A DNA stretch of 64,000 nucleotides, taken from NCBI RefSeq assembly GCF_029210485.1, contig NZ_JARGET010000026.1, positions 123,598 to 187,597 of the forward strand, in the 5' to 3' direction. Under the pieces are notes generated by a model. The model was given only the letters and a program-made list of their open reading frames with translations. It made no database searches and was not told the origin of the DNA. The stretch is from Hoeflea sp. YIM 152468 (GTDB taxonomy: Bacteria > Pseudomonadota > Alphaproteobacteria > Rhizobiales > Rhizobiaceae). The translations under genes were made by a program, and so were the position numbers. Positions 56,415 through 64,000 of this stretch are shown here, piece by piece (within the stretch, counting starts at the first letter, position 1; each line of letters opens with the position of its first letter).

Positions 56415-57185
56415 ATGAATTCTAAACATTCCAATAGGACGGCGCAGCCCGAAGTCGCGGCCTCTCTGCCGCGCGGCGCAGCCCGGGATGCTGTTGAAGA
56501 GCTGGGCCGCAGGATCGTCAATGATGTATATCCGCAGGGTCAGCCTATCCCGACGGAACCGGAGCTGGCTGAGTCATTGAGCGTAAGCCGGACCACCATT
56601 CGCGACGCCATCAAGGTTCTTTCGGGCAAGGGGATGATCCGCACCGCGAGACGATACGGAACCAAGGTTCGCCCGATCAATGAGTGGCACCTGTTCGATG
56701 CCGATGTCATTTCCTGGCACGATCCGACACACAGCCGTCTTGGCCAGATGTTTGTCGAAACCACAGAACTGCGCTGTATCTTCGAACCCGCCGCCGCTGA
56801 ACTCGCCGCAGAGCGCGCCACGCCGGAGCAGATACGGATTATTCTCGATGCAGCCCACGCGCTGCTTCCGGGCGCGCTGAACACCAGCGAGCTTTACGCA
56901 GAGGACAGCCGCTTTCACTGCACCATCCTTGATGCCACCTGCAATCTGATGATGCGGCAATTGCGCCCGATGATCATCAGCATTCTGCGGATTTCCTACG
57001 AGTTCGGCGTGCAGACCGAAAACGGCGGCACCCCGTTCCGCGAGGGTCACATCCGCGTGGCCGAAGCCATTCGCGATCACGATGGAGCTTTGGCCCGGCA
57101 CGAAATGGAACAGATGCTGGATGCAAACCGCCGTACGGCAAACGCCTACTGGAGCGCCCGGAAAACCGCGGACTCGGAAGGCTAA
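56415..57185 (+). CDS. GntR-family regulator, FadR/DgoR type
   Basis: A 256-aa regulator. The winged helix is LAESLSVSRTTIRDAIKVLS then GMIRTARRYGTKV; the following NEWHLFDADVISWH link is typical of the DgoR subgroup that controls sugar-acid genes. The C-terminal FCD domain has FEPAAAELAAERAT, DSRFHCTILDA (metal-type Asp/His) and FREGHIRVAEAIRDHD. It probably represses the divergent dehydratase/ABC operon until a sugar-acid intermediate appears. Confidence 0.9.
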   Translation: MNSKHSNRTAQPEVAASLPRGAARDAVEELGRRIVNDVYPQGQPIPTEPELAESLSVSRTTIRDAIKVLSGKGMIRTARRYGTKVRPINEWHLFDADVISWHDPTHSRLGQMFVETTELRCIFEPAAAELAAERATPEQIRIILDAAHALLPGALNTSELYAEDSRFHCTILDATCNLMMRQLRPMIISILRISYEFGVQTENGGTPFREGHIRVAEAIRDHDGALARHEMEQMLDANRRTANAYWSARKTADSEG

Positions 57186-57359
57186 GACCCTGGAAAATCA
57201 AGAAAGATCAAGCGCAAGCCAGCATCAGCACGGCCGAACCGACCGCTGCTGATCCTTATCCATCCGCTCTACGGCATGACCATCCGGAGCCGCGCCAAAC
57301 ACCTCACGCCTGATGCTCATCGTTTCATCCCAGATCACCCAACTGAACAGCCCATAGAT

Positions 57360-57930
57360 TTGTAGACGCCGCCTTCCCTGTTTTTGAGGCAAGGAGGCCA
57401 GGGCAAAGTCAATTTCCGTGACGATTTCAAGCGGGATGCTGTTCATCAGATCTTTGAGCGCGGTTATCCGGTTGCGGCGGTTTCGAGGCTGGTCGATGCA
57501 AAGCCGCCAGACAACCGACGTGGTCCTGCAGACTCTTGTCATGGCCGTGTGGAGACGAAAGCCGACGAACAAGGTGCTAATTCATTCAGACCAAGACCCT
57601 CAATTCACCAGCATCGACTGGGCATTGTTCCTGAAGCATCACAATCTGCCACACGTCCTTCTCAGCGATGCTTTGCATCGCTTGTCGCGCAACATATGAG
57701 CCGGCAAGGAAACTGCCACGACAACGCTGTCGCCGAGAGCTTCTTCAACCTGCTCAAGCGGGAGCGGATACGGCGTCGAACCTGCAAGACAGGCACCGAA
57801 GCTCGCCAGGATGTGTTTGACCACATAGAGATGCTCTACAACCCGAAGCGCAACCATGTCAGCAACGGGAATGCCGTCACCCGTCGAGTTCATACGGCAG
57901 CAGAAAATAAAACCCGAGGGTGTCTATAAA
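57360..57930 (+). mobile_element. decayed IS3-family insertion sequence
   Basis: A 571-bp relic with 12-bp imperfect terminal repeats: TTTGTAGACGCC (57360-57371) and GGTGTCTATAAA (57919-57930), matching at 10 of 12 positions when inverted. Inside are an orfA start (FRDDFKRDAVHQIFERGYPV), then a frame change to orfB pieces (KVLIHSDQDPQFTS, FLKHHNLPH), a frameshift, then MSRQGNCHDNAVAESFF, FDHIEMLYNPKR and, in yet another frame, SPVEFIRQQK with GVYKTRGYS. Full elements are about 1.2 kb, so half is deleted. It cannot move by itself. Confidence 0.85.
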
Positions 57931-58343
57931 ACTCGGGGCTATTCAATTCAGAGAATTGATAAATCTTCGCCTTCAAGTTTCTCCTTTTATTTCATTCACA
58001 TACAGACTGTGTATTCGGCTCTAAAAGATCGCGTGAATGCTTCAATGGCACGTATTACTTGAGCGGTGCCAAGCCTTTTACGTCTTGTCGACATCGACAA
58101 CCTTTTCTTCAGCATATCCACCCCAAGTGACGCCAAAGCCTCGGCGGAGGGTATTTATACCGCCCGTAATTTTAGCCCGATTAAGAGTTTGGTGAAAATG
58201 TGGCAATCGATAGCGGCGATGATTGCCGTGGCCATCCAGTCGGTTGGCACTACGTGGGACTGGCCTCTCTGGCCATTAACCGGCTCATGAGAACCGGCCA
58301 TATTTTTTCAATACCATACCCTATCACAAATGGAGTTGTCACA
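57931..58343. other. 413-bp gap, AT-rich, one inverted repeat
   Basis: It lies between the IS relic and the four-gene envelope cluster and must hold that cluster's promoter. The inverted repeat TTGTCGA-CA-TCGACAA at 58085-58100 is a possible operator. Short open frames across it are continuations of the IS relic. Confidence 0.35.
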
Positions 58344-58685
58344 ATGACCGACATCACTCAGCAGATTGTAGGAACGGAAGAAAACAAATCGCTCGGCTAT
58401 ATCGCCGGTGCCCTCATGCTGGTTTGCGCACCGGCTGGTGTTATCCTGAGCTATATAGACCGTGGCAAGGCAACGCCCCTGCTCGCAGCGCACTACAGCT
58501 ATCTCATTGGCACATTCTGGAAGGGTATGCTGTTTCTTACCATAAGTATTGTGCTGACCTTCGTCATCATCGGTATCTTCGCCTCCATCCTCACGTCCAT
58601 CTGGTACCTGATCCGCTGCATCAAGAGCCTTGTCTATCTGCATCGTGGCGAGGCCATCGCCAAACCGTCCACCTGGCTGATCTGA
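58344..58685 (+). CDS. small inner membrane protein, DUF4870-like
   Basis: A 113-aa membrane protein with three hydrophobic spans (YIAGALMLVCAPAGVILSYI, the FWKGMLFLTISIVLTFVII stretch, and SILTSIWYLIRCIKSLVYL). The layout, with AAHYSYLIGTFW between spans 1 and 2 and a C-terminal RGEAIAKPSTWLI, resembles DUF4870-type proteins. GGAG precedes the ATG at 58344. It is first of four rightward genes for envelope or secreted proteins. Confidence 0.75.
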   Translation: MTDITQQIVGTEENKSLGYIAGALMLVCAPAGVILSYIDRGKATPLLAAHYSYLIGTFWKGMLFLTISIVLTFVIIGIFASILTSIWYLIRCIKSLVYLHRGEAIAKPSTWLI

Positions 58686-58718
58686 CCCGTGTGCAGACAG
58701 GACAAGGAAGTGCCCGCT

Positions 58719-59087
58719 ATGACCATGACATCCGCCGGACGAACTGCAGTACTCTGCGGCATGGCCGTCCTGCTCGCGGCCTGCTCGCAGGAACCGTCGG
58801 CCACGGACATCAACAAGGCCCTGAACAGGGCGATCCGGGAGGAGCAGGCCCAGTTGAAGGGGCTGGCCGCAGGGCTGATCGGTGGCGACAATCCTTTCGG
58901 CGACCTGCTGGCGATCGAAGTAACCGATCTCGAAAAGATCGGCTGCAAGGAGAGCGGCGATAAGGCTTACGTCTGCGACGTGCGCTACACCGTCAAGGGC
59001 GGTCATTTCGGAAACTCGGGCCGGTCCATGGCAATGCCGGTCCGGATCCTCAACGCCAGCGACGGATGGATAGCTTCAACCCGCTGA
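58719..59087 (+). CDS. putative lipoprotein of unknown function
   Basis: A 122-aa protein with a signal and a lipobox, VLLAAC, placing the lipidated Cys near residue 22. The mature part has a helical region (ATDINKALNRAIREEQAQL), then a two-cysteine beta-like part (IGCKESGDKAYVCDVRYTV), probably disulfide-bonded. AAGGAAG precedes the ATG. I do not recognise a family. It is 33 bp after the membrane-protein gene. Confidence 0.72.
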   Translation: MTMTSAGRTAVLCGMAVLLAACSQEPSATDINKALNRAIREEQAQLKGLAAGLIGGDNPFGDLLAIEVTDLEKIGCKESGDKAYVCDVRYTVKGGHFGNSGRSMAMPVRILNASDGWIASTR

Positions 59088-59133
59088 CCTTCCATTCAAA
59101 GACATTGCTCCACCCACTTTCGAAAGACACACC

Positions 59134-61047
59134 ATGCGATATCTTATAACGGCGGCATTCACCGCCGGCGCGCTGCTGGGCGCGATCCCTGCCAGTGCCC
59201 AGCAGGCACAGACCCTCCATTATTCCGGCGGCTTCAGTTGCGGCAAGGACGACTACGCCACGGACTGGAACGTGCGGAAGCATGTGTCAGGCGAAGTCAC
59301 CATAAAGGTCTACTACCAGCAGCATGGCCAAGGCCGGGTGAACTGGCTCGATTTAACGGAACGCAAGGCCTCCGACGGCATGCACCTGGAAGACGCCAAC
59401 GGAAATCCGCGGCTCAAAGTGGCACCCGACGGCGATATGATCCGCGCGACCTGGATGAAGGGTCAACCGCAATCCGACTGCTCGATCTTTTCCGTCAGCC
59501 GTTCCGAAAGCCCCCGCGCGCGGTTCGACCGCTTGTTCACGCTTCTTGTTGCCGCCGAGCCAACCGAGGAGCTCGCGGACAGCGTAGAGCAGGCCACCCG
59601 ACTCGCACCTATCATCTACGCCCTTCCGGAACTTGACCAGGACAGCTATTCGCAGCGCTACAGGCAGGCAAGTGCGGACTTCTGGATACGATATCGCAAG
59701 ACACTCGCAACTCAGCTGGTCGCGCTGCCGATTTCCACCGAGGCCGAGCGCCAGGCGCTCGCGGCCCGGGTGAATGCGGCACTGTCTGACACTCTGCATG
59801 TCTCGGCAAGCGGAGATGGCTTCTCCGAGATCCTGAAGACGCTGCAGGATACGGCTGACCGGCTGGCGGACCACGGCATCGATCCGGCAGCCACCCTTGC
59901 AACCGGCAATGCGGGGCTGATCTGCCAGCGCTTTGCGAACTTGAACGTGGCGAGCATCTCCTTCGAGTTCGACAAGCTCCAGCTCGCAGTCGCCGTGCCC
60001 TTTGACTACTGGACGCGCGACATCGCCGAGAAATTCCTCGAGGATGCCCCCGACTGCAGCGCGATTGCCAAGGACTATACCCAGCGCCTGGTATCCCAGT
60101 GGGGTAAGATCCAGAATCGTCAGCAGTTCCTCGAGAAGCTGCGCACAGAGCAGGCGCGCCTGCGTGCCCTGCCGGCGACGATCGCGACGCTGGTCGAGAC
60201 CAGCAATCTCCAACCCGATCCCGAGCAGGTTCGGCTTGGATACGGGCAGTCCGATTTGGCAGAGCGCTTTTTCGGAAAGCCACTGGATGCCCGCCGAAGG
60301 GAAATACTGGCCGTGGCGATGACGGACATCACGGACGGGGCTGCCTCCTATACGCTCGACAAGCCCGACACCGCCGAGCAGGTCAGCGGCATCTGTGACA
60401 AGCTCGCCTATCTGAACAATATCGAGCAGGACAGCAAGACGGAGATGCGAGAGACATGCGATGCGGCCCAGGCAACGATTGCCAAAAAGCAAACCGTAGC
60501 GGCTATGGAAAAAGTCACGATGGCCTTCGCTTCCGTGCAACCGGGCAGCGACCAGGCGACGGCGGCGCGCGCGGTCTGCGACACCCTTCCCCGGACACTC
60601 TACACAAGCGCCATGATCGTTGTCAGTCGGGCGTGCGAGGAAGAGACGCAGAAGCTGGCGAAGCTTGAAGATGATCTGCGCTGCAGCAGCGCCCTGAGTG
60701 CAACAGGGGCGCCGGCCGACTTGCTTGAGTCCAGCATCGCCGTAGCTGGCGAGAGCGGAATGTCGAAGGCTCCGCTGAAGGACCTGGTCTGCGGACTGCT
60801 AATCCGCGAAATCGACATAAGCTTCTCCAGCAGTGGCATGCTGATGTGGAAGAGCCAGGCAATGACCCTCCGCTTCCCTGCAAGCAACGAAACCTTGCAG
60901 TTCGTTCTCAAGGAGGATGACAAAATCGGCGCGGATTGGGCGCTGGCCGTGGAGGACGAGGACACGATCAGACAGCTTGAAAAGGATGGCATGTCTATCG
61001 AAATTGTCTCCGCCTGCCTCATGGGAAGGTCCGTCTGCCGCCGCTAG
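59134..61047 (+). CDS. large secreted protein of unknown function
   Basis: A 637-aa exported protein with a clear Sec signal (MRYLITAAFTAGALLGAIPA, cleaved near SAQQA). The first 120 residues form a beta-rich domain with two cysteines (GGFSCGKDDYATDWNVRK, PQSDCSIFSV). From about 125 to 560 it is mostly helical with many scattered cysteines (for example LICQRFANLN, ISGICDKLAYLNN, CDTLPRTLY), suggesting disulfide-linked helical repeats. A short terminal domain follows. No catalytic motif is seen. It is 46 bp after the lipoprotein gene. Confidence 0.75.
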   Translation: MRYLITAAFTAGALLGAIPASAQQAQTLHYSGGFSCGKDDYATDWNVRKHVSGEVTIKVYYQQHGQGRVNWLDLTERKASDGMHLEDANGNPRLKVAPDGDMIRATWMKGQPQSDCSIFSVSRSESPRARFDRLFTLLVAAEPTEELADSVEQATRLAPIIYALPELDQDSYSQRYRQASADFWIRYRKTLATQLVALPISTEAERQALAARVNAALSDTLHVSASGDGFSEILKTLQDTADRLADHGIDPAATLATGNAGLICQRFANLNVASISFEFDKLQLAVAVPFDYWTRDIAEKFLEDAPDCSAIAKDYTQRLVSQWGKIQNRQQFLEKLRTEQARLRALPATIATLVETSNLQPDPEQVRLGYGQSDLAERFFGKPLDARRREILAVAMTDITDGAASYTLDKPDTAEQVSGICDKLAYLNNIEQDSKTEMRETCDAAQATIAKKQTVAAMEKVTMAFASVQPGSDQATAARAVCDTLPRTLYTSAMIVVSRACEEETQKLAKLEDDLRCSSALSATGAPADLLESSIAVAGESGMSKAPLKDLVCGLLIREIDISFSSSGMLMWKSQAMTLRFPASNETLQFVLKEDDKIGADWALAVEDEDTIRQLEKDGMSIEIVSACLMGRSVCRR

Positions 61048-61072
61048 CCTCAACGGCGAGCAACGATCAAGG

Positions 61073-61091
61073 GGTGGGCCTCGCGCCCACC
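61073..61091 (+). terminator. short hairpin between two secreted-protein genes
   Basis: GGTGGGC-CTCGC-GCCCACC lies 25 bp after the 637-aa gene stop and 33 bp before the next start. It has CTTCCCT after it, not a T-tract, so it may only partly terminate transcription. Confidence 0.35.
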
Positions 61092-61123
61092 CTTCCCTGA
61101 TGCCAATCCGCGAGAGCACACCT

Positions 61124-62062
61124 ATGAACATTCTCAAGCTGTCCACCCTTAGCCTCTTGGCGAGCCTTTGCCTCACTTCATCTGCGCAAACTGCGGAATT
61201 CCGCTCGACCTATTCTGAAACGCTCACTTGCCCGGTAACGGAAGAAGCTGCCGACGCCTTCATTCGCGAGTGTATCGGACCGGGCAATGTTCGGGCAGTG
61301 TTGCAATATGTCGATGGATTGTTTGGGGTCTTCTACCTGCCGATGGGCGGCGACACGCCGCTGCAGCTGGCGGACATGCTGGAGATCAGCCCCAATGCCC
61401 GCCTTCCCTATGGAGCGAAGCTAGAATGGCGACAGCGGATCGGAGAACCAGCACCTTGTGTCGCGATCATCCGCGCCTATACGACCCGGGGCGAGTTTCT
61501 GGTGCTCAACGAACTTGTAACCGGAAGACGCATAGCAAAAGTCCGGACCAACCAGCAGGCCCGCACTGTTGCCGATCGGGTCTGCGGCAAGGCAGCAACA
61601 TCGGTTGCTTCCGCCGAATCGAAGATCGTTCCATCGAGCAAGCCCGAAGCCCCGTCGTCAGAAAACAGCAGCTTGGCAAGCGCCGCACGGAACGGCAGAG
61701 AACGCGTCCTGCGGGTCTTCACGCAAGTCGGCATCTCCGGCGTTATAGAAGAAGTCGAGCAATGCTACAGTGACTTTGACAGGTATCCGTCGCTGGCCAA
61801 GCTAGCAGAATGCGCCGCGATCGATTTCACCGGCGCAGACGCCGACCGTCCGGTGATGGGCGGGATGCCGGACCTGCGGCAGAGCTTTTTTGCCAAAGAT
61901 GGGCCGAGCGGACGAATCGCCGCTTCAATGGACAAGCTGGGTCTAGACGAGAAAGCCCGCCAGACCTTCAACGATGAGATCGAAGCGTCGATCAGCATGA
62001 GCGTCGTCGCTCCGAGGCCGACAATAAAGGAGAGCGAATCTGTCTTCGACTTCTCACAATGA
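61124..62062 (+). CDS. secreted protein of unknown function
   Basis: A 312-aa exported protein with a Sec signal (MNILKLSTLSLLASLCLTSS, cleaved near AQTAEF). The N-terminal half (about 25-160) has four or more cysteines (LTCPVTEEAADAFIREC, PAPCVAIIRAY, VADRVCGKA); a Ser/Pro/Glu-rich linker (PSSKPEAPSSENSS) joins a helical C-terminal half with CYSDFDRYPSLAKLAECAAID. That cysteine-tyrosine-aspartate helix pattern recalls housekeeping small secreted proteins, but no family is certain. It starts at the ATG at 61124. Confidence 0.72.
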   Translation: MNILKLSTLSLLASLCLTSSAQTAEFRSTYSETLTCPVTEEAADAFIRECIGPGNVRAVLQYVDGLFGVFYLPMGGDTPLQLADMLEISPNARLPYGAKLEWRQRIGEPAPCVAIIRAYTTRGEFLVLNELVTGRRIAKVRTNQQARTVADRVCGKAATSVASAESKIVPSSKPEAPSSENSSLASAARNGRERVLRVFTQVGISGVIEEVEQCYSDFDRYPSLAKLAECAAIDFTGADADRPVMGGMPDLRQSFFAKDGPSGRIAASMDKLGLDEKARQTFNDEIEASISMSVVAPRPTIKESESVFDFSQ

Positions 62063-62486
62063 GGAGCATTTTCCACCATGATCGTCGAGGTGGTAGCGAT
62101 CATCACAGTGAACAAACAACACGGGCTCATTTTATCGGCATCGGGTTCGTTTGTTGCGCTCGGGCATAACGTGGTGGCAAACATCCTGCACGATGGGAAC
62201 TGACCCAAACGCACATCCGTCAGCCAGCAGAAGCAAGAGCTACTATTGTCATCCTGCTGGCTGCGGCCCAGGGCCACGGCACGAAGGTGCCATGCACGGT
62301 CGCTCACGACGGAAAAACTTAGGGAATCTCGACCGGACACGACCGTCAGTGCGGGAGCGGGATGATGTATTCGGATTGAACCCTTCATACCGCTTTCATG
62401 ACGACGCTGTCGCTGAACTTGCCATGACCAAGAGCCGGCTGGTGATCCTTTGACCTTAATCACGCGGCTAGAGCGTTTCATGTTTT
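62063..62486. other. 424-bp gap, nothing identified
   Basis: It separates the four-gene cluster from the IS630 relic. Frames on both strands have poor composition; a leftward 265-codon frame (61765-62562) covers the end of a real gene and IS sequence in the wrong frame. Confidence 0.35.
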
Positions 62487-63432
62487 GACAGAAGCGTATC
62501 TGGCCTTGATGAGATAATGTGCATTCGTGAGGCTCGATTGTTTCGACCAGCCTGCCGATCATCGATGGGTCGCTTTTGTGCCAGCCGCATCCGCTGTTTG
62601 AACCCCAAAAAAAGTTCTGTTCGATCGGATTGAGATCGGGTGAGTATGGCGGCAGGAACCATAGCCTCGTACCGGCGGCCTTGATGCTCTGGCGGACGGC
62701 CGCCCGCCTTGTGGCTGCCGAGATTGTCCATGACGACGATATCTCCCGGCTTTAGGGTGGGGACCAGTTGCTGCCCGACATCGGCTTGGAAGCACTGGCA
62801 ATTTATCCGCCCGTAAGGACGCAGGGCGCCGTCAACCGATCATTCCTCAGCGCCCCGAGAAATGTCAGCGTGCGCCAGTGACCGTGCGGCGCAAATATGC
62901 GCAGATGTTTGCCTCTTGGCCCCTAGCCCCTGATCGGTGTCATGTTGGTCTTGGCCCAGGTCACGCCAATGAAGACGAGGGGTTCAGGGTCAAGATGAGG
63001 TTGCGTGGGCTTCCATCGCACTCTTCGGCGGGCGACATCGGCGCGCGCCTGTTCAAGCGCGAACAGTGTTTTTTCTAAAGCGCACCCCCTCCCTGCGGAG
63101 GAATTCCCAAATCATGTGGTGGGAGACGCAATGCCCCGTGATGCCAACTCGGCCTTCACGCCGTGCAGCGTCAGATGCGGATTTTTGCGTGAGCCGCTCG
63201 ACAATGAAGCCACGGTGCGGATTCAAGAATGCGTTTGCGGTGGCCCCTATCTTGCCAGGGCGAACCGATCCGGTCGCGCGATAGCGCCGCGACCACTTGA
63301 CCACCGAAGAGACGGCAAACGTGAAACGAGCGGCGACCGAACGGCTGCTTTCCCCGTTCAGCACCGCTGCAAAATCTCGCTCACGAAGATCATCGATAAA
63401 GGTGCGGTCATGAGATGCTCGCCTCCATCCAG
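62487..63432 (-). pseudogene. decayed IS630-family transposase
   Basis: A leftward transposase relic. The N-terminal part reads RTFIDDLRERDFAAVLNGES, RSVAARFTFAVSSVVKWSRR and YRATGSVRPGK, then FLRREGVRFRKNTV. The middle is out of frame with an internal stop. The DDE C-terminal part resumes with VVMDNLGSHK, LFLGFKQRMRLAQKRPIDD and, in another frame, ETIEPHECTL. At least two frameshifts are needed, so it is inactive. I did not find clear terminal repeats. Confidence 0.82.
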
Positions 63433-63558
63433 CCAGCATCATTGAAGCAGAACAACACTGATTTGGGAATCCGAGCCGATTCAAAAAAGCTCGGACACAC
63501 TCTGGATACCACGGTCAAATCGAACAATTTCGCGCCGAGGCCAGGTCACGCAAACGCC

Positions 63559-63578
63559 AAAAACGCCCTGAGGGCGTT
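63559..63578 (-). terminator. intrinsic terminator reading leftward
   Basis: Read on the minus strand, a 7-bp stem AACGCCC-TCA-GGGCGTT runs into a T-tract (five A at 63559-63563 on the plus strand, giving five T). It lies 28 bp beyond the CCA end of the first tRNA-like repeat, exactly where a tRNA gene's terminator would be. Confidence 0.7.
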
Positions 63579-63605
63579 GATATGGCTGCAGAATGTTAGG
63601 GGATT

Positions 63606-63668
63606 TGGTTACGGGGGCAGGATTTGAACCTGCGACCTTCAGCTTATGGTCCGCAGGACGACGAGCTG
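63606..63668 (-). pseudogene. tRNA-fMet-like 3' fragment, copy 1
   Basis: It has T-arm, variable loop and anticodon-side CATAA, but no matching 5' acceptor strand or intact anticodon stem. One change in the acceptor (CCCCGTA instead of CCCCGCA) sets it apart from the other copies. It is nearest the terminator. Confidence 0.7.
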
Positions 63669-63726
63669 CCTCGCCAGCAAAAGCCAAGCTTTTGCGCCAG
63701 CGACATGGGTTTGGATGTTAGGGGAT

Positions 63727-64000
<274 letters not shown>

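Noticed and set aside
57225..57572. Leftward 115-codon frame at the IS3 relic
   Set aside because: It crosses the element's left terminal repeat and reads antisense to transposase fragments.
61765..62562. Leftward 265-codon frame
   Set aside because: It overlaps the end of a secreted protein gene and picks up a transposase fragment in one frame; composition is irregular.

Overview
The window is a high-GC chromosomal segment of an alphaproteobacterium, most likely in the Hyphomicrobiales/Rhizobiales. This is judged from protein style, the abundance of TRAP and ABC importers, an Rrf2/NsrR regulator, a DUF1127 protein and an Fdh1-type formate dehydrogenase. The species cannot be named from sequence alone. 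Most genes sit in tight operons with 1-4 nt overlaps, and several starts are TTG or GTG.

Layout. 0-6.4 kb: a truncated LysR regulator diverges from an agmatinase-family hydrolase, a complete polyamine-type ABC importer and a nitrilase-family amidase. This looks like one uptake-and-breakdown operon for a guanidino or polyamine compound. 6.5-18.5 kb: a MYG1 protein, then a leftward operon (class V aminotransferase, DctPQM TRAP importer, crotonase-fold enzyme, class III CoA-transferase, GlcG-like protein). It faces a rightward FAD/Fe-S 2-hydroxyacid dehydrogenase and a GntR regulator. Together they resemble a catabolic pathway for an imported carboxylate, with glyoxylate or a related oxoacid as a likely intermediate; I do not recognise the pathway. 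18.6-20.7 kb: an NsrR-like regulator with small membrane proteins, including an orphan CcoS-like protein. 20.8-35 kb: a ureidoglycine aminohydrolase, then stress and housekeeping genes (two Rnk-like proteins, MgtE, DUF1127, zinc ribbon plus MscS, rhodanese, two universal stress proteins, catalase, glutamate dehydrogenase), separated by unusually long non-coding gaps. 35.6-38.7 kb: a second TRAP system of the 2-oxoacid-binding type. 39.3-43.7 kb: an NAD-dependent formate dehydrogenase with a fused NuoE/NuoF-like beta subunit. 43.9-49 kb: a TetR regulator and RND efflux pump. 49-57.2 kb: a carbohydrate ABC importer, a cytoplasmic glycosidase-like protein, a galactonate-dehydratase-like enzyme and a divergent GntR regulator.

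The right end (57.3-64 kb) differs in character. A decayed IS3-family relic with recognisable terminal repeats is followed by four co-directional genes for unknown membrane, lipoprotein and secreted proteins. These are followed by a decayed IS630-family transposase and three 122-bp tandem repeats, each carrying the 3' half of an initiator tRNA-like sequence, with a terminator downstream. This is how an integration hotspot looks, and the four-gene envelope cluster between the relics is the best candidate for an undescribed system. The second-best candidate is the 7.8-18.2 kb catabolic locus. No CRISPR array, complete tRNA or rRNA gene was seen.
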